From Bacteroidales bacterium (GTDB lineage Bacteria; Bacteroidota; Bacteroidia; Bacteroidales; F082), in the NCBI GenBank assembly GCA_017548125.1, contig JAFYNK010000012.1:1-64000 (forward strand): a DNA stretch of 64,000 bases, given 5' to 3'. Numbering within the stretch: the first letter of the stretch is position 1; each line of letters begins with the position of its first letter. Under the pieces are notes generated by a model. That model worked only from the letters and a program-made list of their open reading frames with translations. It made no database searches and was not told the origin of the DNA. A program made the translations under genes and the position numbers. Of the stretch, positions 18,111 to 24,754 are shown piece by piece.

Positions 18111-18298
18111 CAAATTTAGAAATTCATGAAAAAATAAAGCAAAATAATGAGTTAATTGAAAAAGCACTCACTCCTGGTCAATTTACCTTAAATAATGTGG
18201 TCGCGCAGCTTTTAAAAGAGAATATGGATTTACAAAACCAATGTTCTCATAATTTTGTTGATGGATATTGTGAATATTGTTTTAAAGAAAAGGAGTAA
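18107..18298 (+). CDS. Small zinc-ribbon-like protein
   Basis: A 63-residue protein overlapping its neighbour by ATGA and preceded by GTAGGAGGG. The first 45 residues are helical; the end holds CSHNF and CEYCF (C-x-H...C-x2-C), a possible single zinc site. It lies just before the redoxin and NrdD genes. Function unknown. Confidence 0.6.
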   Translation: MTNLEIHEKIKQNNELIEKALTPGQFTLNNVVAQLLKENMDLQNQCSHNFVDGYCEYCFKEKE

Positions 18299-18300
18299 TA

Positions 18301-18531
18301 ATGGAGAAACTTGTAATTTATTCAACAAATTGCCCAAGATGTAAAATTCTTATCAAGAAATTAGAAACTGCGGGTTTTACTGATTATGAAGTTATAAATG
18401 ATGTAAAAGAAATGCAAAGTCTTGGTATCACAACGGTTCCAATGATGAGCGTTAATGGCGGTAGAATAATGGATTTTAAAACATCTATAGACTGGATTAA
18501 CGCGCAGGAGGAAAGAGATGGCAACAATTAA
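18301..18531 (+). CDS. Glutaredoxin/NrdH-like redoxin
   Basis: A 76-residue thioredoxin-fold protein. It begins with strand KLVIYST followed by the active site CPRC at residues 11-14, then TVPMM, the cis-proline loop, near 46-50, all in the order expected for glutaredoxins and NrdH. Its size fits NrdH (75-80 residues). It overlaps the start of nrdD by 14 bases, so co-translation is likely and a role as reductant for the class III reductase or another phage enzyme is reasonable. Some class III reductases use such redoxins instead of formate; which type this is cannot be settled by eye. Confidence 0.8.
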   Translation: MEKLVIYSTNCPRCKILIKKLETAGFTDYEVINDVKEMQSLGITTVPMMSVNGGRIMDFKTSIDWINAQEERDGNN

Positions 18532-20440
18532 TATAAAACTTAATAAAAACTTCACCACACAATATAATAAAATGTTAGAAACTTATGGTGAAGAATTTTC
18601 TCATTTAAATGGTTTTGCAGATGAGCAACTTTCTTATACAGATTTTATTGCAAATTTTATAGATGCTGAAACAGTAGCTGATGCAAGTGTAGATGGAAAT
18701 GCTAATGTCGGCACAAAAGATATGAGAACTTTAATGAATGAGATGCCTAAATCTCATAGAAAACTTCTCGCTTATAATAAAATTTATTTTGAAATCAACA
18801 AAAAATATGGATTTAAAACAGCTAATGAGTGGCTGCGCGCAGAGTGGTCAAAAGCTCTGTATATGCACGATGCAGACACCTCTACTTTTCTTCATTATTG
18901 TTTTGCTTATGATTTAAAAGATTTAGCAGAAAAAGGTCTTTTCTTTTTGGAAAATTTTAATGCAGAACCACCAAAACATTTATCTACTTTTGTAGATTTC
19001 GTTAAAGAATTTATTAGTTTTACTTCTAATCGTTCTTCCGGCGCCTGCGGCTTACCAAATTTAATTCCATATATGTATTATTTTTGGAGAGAGGATTGTA
19101 AAAATGGATATGCGACAAAAGATAACAATTACTATGCCCGTCAGCAAATACAGCGATTCATATACGCTGTTAACCAGCCCTACGTCCGTGACGGTATGCA
19201 AAGTGCCTTCACAAACGTCAGCATCTTTGATGAGCCATACCTGGAAGCCTTGTTTGGAGGCGCCGAGTTCCCTGATGGAACTTTTATGGTCGACTCTTTA
19301 GACGAAATAAAAGAATTTCAAAAATTATTTATGGAAGTAGTTAGTGAAATTCGTTCTCATAATATGTTTACTTTTCCTGTTTTATCTATGAGTTTATTGA
19401 GAGAAAAAGGAGAATTTAAAGACGAAGATTTTGCAAGATGGTGTATTCAACATAATATGAAATGGAATGACTCTAATCTATTTATTGATGATAGTGTAAC
19501 AAGTTTAAGTAATTGTTGCAGATTAAAAAGTAATATTGATGACTTAGGCTATTTCAACTCAATTGGTGGGTCGGCGCTGAAGGTGGGGTCAGTAAAGGTT
19601 TCTACAGTAAATCTTGCAAGAATTGCTCTTGAACATAAAAGTGAACAAGAATATTTAATTGCTTTGAGAGATATGGTAGAATTAGATTGTAAAGTTCTAG
19701 ATGTTATTCGTCATATTATTCAGAGAAATGTTGAGAAAGGATTGCTACCTAATTTCTCTAAAGGATTAGTAGATTTTGAGCATCTTTATAATACAGTAGG
19801 GATTATCGGAATTTATGAAACTATGAAAACTTTTGGCTATACAGAAGAAGATGAATTTGGTAATGTATATTATACAGAAGAAGCTGATAACTTTGGAAAG
19901 AAAATTTTTGAGGTAATCCATAGAACAAAAGATCAATTTGCTCTTGATAAAGATTACAAAATCAATCTTGAACAAATCCCAGGAGAGCAGGCGGCTAGCA
20001 AAATGATGCAAGCAGATAAACTTCTTTATCCTGATACAGATATTGATGATTTACCTCTCTATGGAAATCAGTTTATTCCACTTGGTATTAAAACTACCTT
20101 TAAAGAAAGAGTCCGTATTGCAAGTTTGTTTGATTCATATTGTAACGGCGGATCTATTGCACATTTCAATATTGAAACTCCATTTAAGAACTTTGAACAA
20201 GCATGGAGATTAACAGAATATATTGCAGATCAAGGATTAACTTATTTTGCCTTCAATACAAAAATTCAGGCTTGTAAAAATAATCATGCTTTTTATGGAA
20301 AAACTTGTCCAATTTGTGGTGAACCTGTTCATACAGAGTACAGCAGAATTGTTGGCTTTTATACTCCAATTAAAACTTGGAGCAAATCTCGTAATGAAGA
20401 ATATAAAATGAGAGAATGGGAGGACGTAAATAAGCTATGA
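18518..20440 (+). CDS. nrdD: Anaerobic (class III) ribonucleoside-triphosphate reductase
   Basis: A 640-residue glycyl-radical enzyme that makes deoxynucleotides without oxygen. It has no N-terminal ATP-cone, like T4 NrdD. Recognisable blocks are SGACGLPNLIPYMYYFWRED, the active-site stretch SLSNCCRLKSN, FNIETPF, the C-terminal zinc site CKNNH...CPICG and the glycyl-radical region RIVGFYTP near the end. The activase NrdG follows two genes later and a redoxin precedes. About 170 bases (19130-19300) inside the gene are far richer in GC than the rest. GAGGAAAGAG precedes the ATG. Confidence 0.93.
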   Translation: MATINIKLNKNFTTQYNKMLETYGEEFSHLNGFADEQLSYTDFIANFIDAETVADASVDGNANVGTKDMRTLMNEMPKSHRKLLAYNKIYFEINKKYGFKTANEWLRAEWSKALYMHDADTSTFLHYCFAYDLKDLAEKGLFFLENFNAEPPKHLSTFVDFVKEFISFTSNRSSGACGLPNLIPYMYYFWREDCKNGYATKDNNYYARQQIQRFIYAVNQPYVRDGMQSAFTNVSIFDEPYLEALFGGAEFPDGTFMVDSLDEIKEFQKLFMEVVSEIRSHNMFTFPVLSMSLLREKGEFKDEDFARWCIQHNMKWNDSNLFIDDSVTSLSNCCRLKSNIDDLGYFNSIGGSALKVGSVKVSTVNLARIALEHKSEQEYLIALRDMVELDCKVLDVIRHIIQRNVEKGLLPNFSKGLVDFEHLYNTVGIIGIYETMKTFGYTEEDEFGNVYYTEEADNFGKKIFEVIHRTKDQFALDKDYKINLEQIPGEQAASKMMQADKLLYPDTDIDDLPLYGNQFIPLGIKTTFKERVRIASLFDSYCNGGSIAHFNIETPFKNFEQAWRLTEYIADQGLTYFAFNTKIQACKNNHAFYGKTCPICGEPVHTEYSRIVGFYTPIKTWSKSRNEEYKMREWEDVNKL

Positions 20441-20676
20441 CATTAGATACAGTCAAATTAGGAAGATTGGTAGAATTAGTTAATAGACTTGAGAGAGATG
20501 GAATTGATTTTGAAGAAGAAATTTCTTTTGAGTTTCTCATAGCCAATTGTTTTCCTTTAATTTATGAAAATATTAAATCAGAAATGACAAAAAAATATAT
20601 AGAAGGTTTTAAAGCTGGGCTTCAGAAGGCGGCAGAAAAAGAGGGTAAAAAGAATGAAACTCCGAGGTATAGTTGA
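20437..20676 (+). CDS. Small hypothetical protein between nrdD and nrdG
   Basis: A 79-residue mostly helical, charged protein overlapping nrdD by ATGA and overlapping nrdG by 23 bases. GGGAGGA-like bases precede its start. It contains one cysteine and no recognisable motif. The tight coupling on both sides suggests it is made together with the reductase and activase, but no function can be assigned. Confidence 0.6.
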   Translation: MTLDTVKLGRLVELVNRLERDGIDFEEEISFEFLIANCFPLIYENIKSEMTKKYIEGFKAGLQKAAEKEGKKNETPRYS

Positions 20677-21178
20677 CGAAGATATTTGTAACTATCAAAA
20701 AATTTCAATGTTTTTAATTTTTCCTTATTGTTCTTTTAAATGTGATAAAGAAAGTGGGAAAAAAATTTGTCAAAATTCTTCGTTAGTAAAAACTCCTATT
20801 TTAGATATAGATATTAATGAATTATGTGACCGATATGTTAATAATCCAGTAACTAATGCTATTGTTTGCGGTGGACTCGAACCTTTTGACTCTAAATTTG
20901 AATTATTTACATTTATAGATACACTGCGGCGAGTCTACAAATGTAATGATGATATTGTAATATATACTGGATATACAAAAGAAGAATTGGAAACTGTAAC
21001 AGAAGATGGTTTATCTACTTTATACAAAAACTTATTTAACTTTCCTAATATCATTGTAAAATATGGTCGGTATATACCAAATGAAAAACCTCATTATGAT
21101 GAATTTTTAGGAGTAGAATTATCCAGTAATAATCAATATGCAAGGAGATTAACAAATGAAAATATTGATCACATCTGA
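20654..21178 (+). CDS. nrdG: Anaerobic ribonucleotide reductase activating protein (radical SAM activase)
   Basis: A 174-residue radical SAM enzyme that installs the glycyl radical on NrdD. The cluster region reads PYCSFKCDKESGKKICQNSS: three cysteines spaced C-x3-C-x8-C instead of the classic C-x3-C-x2-C. In relatives I recall from clostridial phages the residue at the Ser is often Cys, so the third ligand may be either the later Cys or missing. ICGGLEPF fits the SAM-binding GGEP motif (here GGLEP). The C-terminal half contains VIYTGYTKEEL, typical of NrdG. It lies directly downstream of nrdD, supporting the call. Confidence 0.85.
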   Translation: MKLRGIVDEDICNYQKISMFLIFPYCSFKCDKESGKKICQNSSLVKTPILDIDINELCDRYVNNPVTNAIVCGGLEPFDSKFELFTFIDTLRRVYKCNDDIVIYTGYTKEELETVTEDGLSTLYKNLFNFPNIIVKYGRYIPNEKPHYDEFLGVELSSNNQYARRLTNENIDHI

Positions 21179-21341
21179 CGAAGAATTAAGAAATAGTATT
21201 ATAAAAGCCATAAAAGACAATGATGGTTACTGTTGCTGTCAATTAGAAAAAAGTGAAAAAACTAAATGTATGTGCGAAGATTTTAGAAAAGGAGAAGATG
21301 GTTGGTGTCATTGTGGGCTTTTTTATAAAATATCAAATTAA
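21156..21341 (+). CDS. Ferredoxin-thioredoxin reductase-like mini protein
   Basis: A 61-residue cysteine-rich protein. After a 20-residue helix it shows CCC (21st-27th region), CMC and CHC pairs separated by 9 and 10 residues and ends in LFYK. The paired C-x-C...C-x-C...C-H-C arrangement is that of the catalytic subunit of ferredoxin:thioredoxin reductase, which holds a 4Fe-4S cluster beside a redox disulfide, though spacing is shorter than in the plant enzyme. It overlaps nrdG by 23 bases with AAGGAG before the ATG. It could recycle the redoxin coded at 18301; this is inference. Confidence 0.6.
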   Translation: MKILITSDEELRNSIIKAIKDNDGYCCCQLEKSEKTKCMCEDFRKGEDGWCHCGLFYKISN

Positions 21342-21344
21342 AAC

Positions 21345-21373
21345 TTGAATATTTTTTTCTTTTATAGTATAAT
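21345..21373 (+). promoter_or_regulatory. SigA-like promoter for the nucleotide-metabolism genes
   Basis: TTGAAT (21345-21350), 17-base T-rich spacer, TATAAT (21368-21373), preceded by TAG as in the polymerase promoter. It sits 22 bases before the dCMP deaminase ATG. Confidence 0.75.
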
Positions 21374-21395
21374 ATAATTAGAAAGAAGTGATAAA

Positions 21396-21824
21396 ATGAC
21401 TAAAAAAGAAAAAAGATTTTTTAATATAGCAAAGGAAATCAGTTATTTAGGAGATTATAAAAGAACTCGAGTCGGCGCAGTCGTCGTAGAGAAAAATCAT
21501 ATTCTATCAACAGGATTTAATGCTAAAAAAACCCGTCCACTTCAACATAAATATAATATATATAGAAACTTAGATGATTATGAAAATTCTGTAGCGATGC
21601 AACACGCAGAAATAGATGCTCTTTCTCCTTTAATTGGAAAAGATATAGACTGGAGTAAGGTATCTATCTATGTTTATCGTGAATTAAAAGATGGACAGAA
21701 GGCGTGTAGTCGACCTTGTGTAGCGTGCGGCAGACTCATAAAAGATTTAGGTATCAAAGAAGTTTATTACATAAATAACTACGGGGATTATGTCAAGGAG
21801 AAAATTTTAGATGATTTTGAGTAA
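21396..21824 (+). CDS. Deoxycytidylate (dCMP) deaminase
   Basis: A 142-residue zinc deaminase. The catalytic HAEIDAL motif is near residue 70 and the second zinc motif SRPCVACGRLI near 107-117 (P-C-x2-C), the standard arrangement of the ComEB/dCMP deaminase family. It produces dUMP, the substrate for the ThyX-like enzyme coded next, with which it overlaps by 14 bases. The length is typical. GAAAGAAGTG precedes the ATG. Confidence 0.88.
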   Translation: MTKKEKRFFNIAKEISYLGDYKRTRVGAVVVEKNHILSTGFNAKKTRPLQHKYNIYRNLDDYENSVAMQHAEIDALSPLIGKDIDWSKVSIYVYRELKDGQKACSRPCVACGRLIKDLGIKEVYYINNYGDYVKEKILDDFE

Positions 21825-22452
21825 TGTAAAAGTCTATGATTTAATAGAAAGTATGATAGCTAGCGGATATGCTATGAGAACAGATATAGGAAATAGAGAA
21901 CTTGAAGAAAACGATAGAACGAGAGGTCTAAAATTAGTAAAAGCATCTTATGGAAATGGTTCTCATGCACAATGGCTTACTGGAGTAAGAGTTAATTTTG
22001 ATGTTACCTTTTCCAATAAAGCATGGGTAGAGGCTGAAAGATATAGATTTTTAGAGTTCGTTACAAGTCAGAGTACCATGCACAGAATTACTCGTTTTGA
22101 TTTAAAAGGACAGTGTAATGAATATGTTGATGCAAGAATTATAGATATAGTACAAGAAAAAATTGATGAATATAATAGGCTTTCAAAATTACCTGAAGAT
22201 AATTCTCCAAAAATTCAGCAAAAAAGAAAAGAAATCCTAAATAAATTATATTTAGAAATTTTATATAACATACCAGCGGGCTTTAAAATAACTGCTCGCC
22301 TAACTACCAATTATAGATGTTTATTAAATATATATATTCAAAGATACAATCATCGACTCCCTGAATGGAGAGAATTTTGTAATGAATTATTACTTAATCT
22401 CCCTATGTTCAAGGAAATAGTTGATGCGTATTTTGAAGGAGGGAAAAGATGA
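21811..22452 (+). CDS. ThyX-like (flavin-dependent) thymidylate synthase family protein
   Basis: A 213-residue protein. The segment RLTTNYRCLLNIYIQRYNHR near residue 165 matches the ThyX pattern in which a flavin- and substrate-binding region is followed by residues that lock the active site. The region WVEAERYRFLEFVTSQSTMH around 70-90 is the counterpart of the ThyX signature RHRxxSxNxxSxRY, but it does not match it closely, so activity is uncertain. The neighbours fit the pathway: dCMP deaminase before, dUTPase after. The family call comes from general pattern, not a search. Confidence 0.6.
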   Translation: MILSNVKVYDLIESMIASGYAMRTDIGNRELEENDRTRGLKLVKASYGNGSHAQWLTGVRVNFDVTFSNKAWVEAERYRFLEFVTSQSTMHRITRFDLKGQCNEYVDARIIDIVQEKIDEYNRLSKLPEDNSPKIQQKRKEILNKLYLEILYNIPAGFKITARLTTNYRCLLNIYIQRYNHRLPEWREFCNELLLNLPMFKEIVDAYFEGGKR

Positions 22453-22670
22453 CAAGAATCTTAAAACAAACAATAGAATTTCGTGCAGATAGTGAGCCTG
22501 AAGCAAAAGCACTAATTGAAAAGTTTAAAGAAAAAGCAGAGTCAGAAGAATTTATCTTATCCGCTGCGGGTTATACATATAAAACTAAAAAGGCAAAAGG
22601 CGAAATCATTGATGAAGCATATGTAGTAAAACTTGTTCAGCAATTTGGAGGAGTATGGGACGATGAGTGA
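22449..22670 (+). CDS. Small hypothetical protein
   Basis: A 73-residue protein overlapping the ThyX-like gene by ATGA, with GGAGGG before the start. It looks like a beta-alpha-beta fold: KQTIEFRADSEPEAKALIEKF, then GYTYKTKKAKGEI, then an acidic tail. Small proteins of this shape are frequent in phage nucleotide clusters, but I cannot assign a function. Confidence 0.6.
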   Translation: MTRILKQTIEFRADSEPEAKALIEKFKEKAESEEFILSAAGYTYKTKKAKGEIIDEAYVVKLVQQFGGVWDDE

Positions 22671-23472
22671 AAATATATTAAATGAAGATAACATTAAAGA
22701 TATCACTTCAATTCTTGAAGGACTCGCGGATGGTGAAGATGCTTTAGAAAATTTTGAAGCTATTTTAGCACTACCTGATGATTCTTTTGAAATTATTGCT
22801 TCTGTTGTTTTAGATAACTTTGCAAAAAGCATAAATAGCCCTAATGATAAATTAATTCTACTTCAAAGTTTAAATAGTGCAGGAATTAAAAAAGAAGAAC
22901 TAATGGAATCTTTTAATGAAGGATATGAAGCTATTAAAGAAATGGAGGAATTATCTGAGCCTAAAAAAGATTTCTTTATTCAAATCTTGGGCATCTTATC
23001 TAATGCTGTGGCAGAAACAGAGGGTATTTCAAAAAGAATTATTCAAATTCCAATTGAATTGTGCCATGAAAATGCAAAAATTCCACAATACGCTCATTTA
23101 AGTGATAGTGGAATGGATGTGTTTGCTATAGATGATTATACAATTGCTCCAGGTGAAACCAAATTAATTCCAACTGGTCTTAAAGTAGCAATTCCTCCAG
23201 GATACGAACTTCAGGTTCGTCCAAAGAGCGGCCGCGCTCTCAAAACCAAACTTCGCATTGCCAATACACCTGGTACAATAGATGCGGGTTATCGTGATGA
23301 GATTGGGATTATTGTTGAAAATGTTGATCCACCTATTCGTGCTATTCATTTTGGTAAACCATACTTGAAGGTGCTTCAGCTGTTGGATATGATTCAAATG
23401 GTTTTGGACCAGAATCAATTGAATATGGTTCTTCCTACACAATCGGAAAAGGCGAAAAATTCTGCCAGTTAG
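22663..23472 (+). CDS. dut: Deoxyuridine triphosphatase, reading frame interrupted (N-terminal and central part)
   Basis: Reading from ATG 22663 (site TTGGAGGAG) gives a 269-residue product. Residues 1-120 are a helical extension of unknown role. Then follow dUTPase motifs SDSGMDVFA (motif 1), VRPKSGRAL (motif 2) and NTPGTIDAGYRDEIG (motif 3). Beyond GKP at about 23361 the protein no longer looks like dUTPase and stops at 23472. Motifs 4 and 5 are present in the -1 frame (next entry). The frame therefore breaks between about 23352 and 23364. dUTPase lowers dUTP and supplies dUMP to the ThyX-like enzyme. A 1-base sequencing or assembly error, a real mutation or a programmed shift are all possible. 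Confidence 0.85.
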   Translation: MSENILNEDNIKDITSILEGLADGEDALENFEAILALPDDSFEIIASVVLDNFAKSINSPNDKLILLQSLNSAGIKKEELMESFNEGYEAIKEMEELSEPKKDFFIQILGILSNAVAETEGISKRIIQIPIELCHENAKIPQYAHLSDSGMDVFAIDDYTIAPGETKLIPTGLKVAIPPGYELQVRPKSGRALKTKLRIANTPGTIDAGYRDEIGIIVENVDPPIRAIHFGKPYLKVLQLLDMIQMVLDQNQLNMVLPTQSEKAKNSAS

Positions 23473-23573
23473 TTCTCTCTGAAGTTCCAAAAGTATCTTT
23501 CTTTGAAGTTAATAAAGTCAGCGAAATTGGAGAAGATAGAGGCGGTGGATTTGGTAGCACTGGCGTGCAGTAA
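23358..23573 (+). pseudogene. dut: Frameshifted C-terminal part of the dUTPase gene
   Basis: In the -1 frame relative to the upstream ORF the sequence continues TILEGASAVGYD, then GEKFCQLVLSEVP (motif 4) and RGGGFGSTG (motif 5, the mobile arm that closes the active site) and ends at TAA 23571-23573. That stop overlaps the next ATG as TAATG, the coupling used throughout this operon, which supports this as the ancestral end of the gene. There is no ribosome binding site or start of its own. I see no classic X-XXY-YYZ slippery heptamer at the joint. Confidence 0.8.
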
Positions 23574-24292
23574 TGAGTAAAATAAAAATAGAAGATATAC
23601 AAGAAGAATTATACAAAGATGGCTGGAGCCTTATATCAACTGAATATAAGAATTTAGATACTGAAATGATATTTGAATGTAGTGAAGGCCATCGTGTATA
23701 TTCTACTTGGAAAAAATTACGAAACAGAAGAGAGTGTCCTGTTTGTCAAAGAAATGAATTTAAAGACCAAAAAGAGGTTCTTGTTCCTAAAAAGAAAGGA
23801 GAACATAGGGTTTTAGGATTAGACCAAGCTACAAGAATTAGCGGCTGGAGCCTTTTCTCTGATGGAAAATTATTACGATATGGCACTTTTGAAACACAGT
23901 TAGATGATGAAATAGCAAGAGATAATACCATAAAAAATTGGTTAATTAGTATGATAAATAACTGGCAACCTGATTTCGTTGCCTTAGAAGGTATTCAATA
24001 TCAGAAGCAAGTTGGCGTAACAACGTTTGAAACGCTGGCGCGCCTTCAAGGTATTCTTCTAAATTGTTTATACGAAGAACAAATACCTTATGAAATATGT
24101 CATACCGCGGCATGGCGAAAATATTGTGGAGTATCTGGGAGAACAAGAGCAGATAAGAAAAGATCAATGCAGATGTTGATTAAAGAGTGGTATGATGTGA
24201 GTGTATCCAATGATTGTGCCGATGCAATCGGAATTGGAAAATATGCAGTAGATAATTTTAATAAACAGCCGGAAATTATAAGTTGGGAATAA
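23573..24292 (+). CDS. RuvC-like Holliday junction resolvase with N-terminal zinc finger
   Basis: A 239-residue nuclease-fold protein. Residues 1-62 hold a treble-clef-like zinc site (FECSEGH and CPVCQ), absent from cellular RuvC. The RNase-H-like core shows VLGLDQATRISGWSLF near residue 85 (first Asp), FVALEGIQYQ near 137 (Glu) and DCADAIGIGKYA near 217 (final Asp pair), in the order required for RuvC-type two-metal catalysis. Phage RuvC-like resolvases trim branched DNA before packaging or in recombination. It directly follows the dUTPase in a TAATG overlap. Confidence 0.82.
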   Translation: MSKIKIEDIQEELYKDGWSLISTEYKNLDTEMIFECSEGHRVYSTWKKLRNRRECPVCQRNEFKDQKEVLVPKKKGEHRVLGLDQATRISGWSLFSDGKLLRYGTFETQLDDEIARDNTIKNWLISMINNWQPDFVALEGIQYQKQVGVTTFETLARLQGILLNCLYEEQIPYEICHTAAWRKYCGVSGRTRADKKRSMQMLIKEWYDVSVSNDCADAIGIGKYAVDNFNKQPEIISWE

Positions 24293-24303
24293 GGAGTAGA
24301 TGA

Positions 24304-24681
24304 ATGACAATTCAAGAAGCATTAAATTTTTCAGCAATTTATCCTGAATTAGCCTCTCTTAAAATGCCATTTGATATAGCTTTAAAGTTACATAAAATAA
24401 ATCTTGAGGCAACCGAGGCTTCAAAATTTTATCAAACAAAATTGGAAGAATTGATTTCTGAATATGGTGAGAGAGATGAGAATGGTGAATTAAAAACGAC
24501 AGATACAGGAGTTTCTTTAAAGCAAGAAACTGCCGATGAATGTAGAAAAAAGTTAGATGAACTTCAGGCAACTGAATGGGAAACTTTTGATTTAACTTTT
24601 AGTGAAGAACAATTAGAAAAATTAGAAAGGTTTGAATTGACACCGGTTCAAATCGGTGCGATTTATCCTTTTTTGTCTTAA
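24304..24681 (+). CDS. Hypothetical protein, last gene of the early rightward block
   Basis: A 125-residue helical, acidic protein beginning with IQEALNFSAIYPELASLKMP and ending with LTPVQIGAIYPFLS; the two IYP segments near the ends are similar and may flank a coiled coil. AATAAGGAGTAG precedes the ATG. I have seen similar short proteins in gut phages without any assigned role. It ends just before the bidirectional terminator. Confidence 0.55.
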   Translation: MTIQEALNFSAIYPELASLKMPFDIALKLHKINLEATEASKFYQTKLEELISEYGERDENGELKTTDTGVSLKQETADECRKKLDELQATEWETFDLTFSEEQLEKLERFELTPVQIGAIYPFLS

Positions 24682-24702
24682 TCTTTTTTACAATCCTTAT
24701 GG

Positions 24703-24741
24703 AAAAAGAGCGACTATTAAGTCGCTCTTTTTCTTTTTATT
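24703..24741. terminator. Bidirectional terminator between early and late blocks
   Basis: Stem GAGCGAC / GTCGCTC (24708-24714 and 24721-24727), extended by A/T pairs, with T tract on the right (TTTTTCTTTTT) and A tract on the left. It ends the rightward replication block and the leftward structural operon, which converge here. Confidence 0.9.
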
Positions 24742-24754
24742 ATAAAATTTTATT

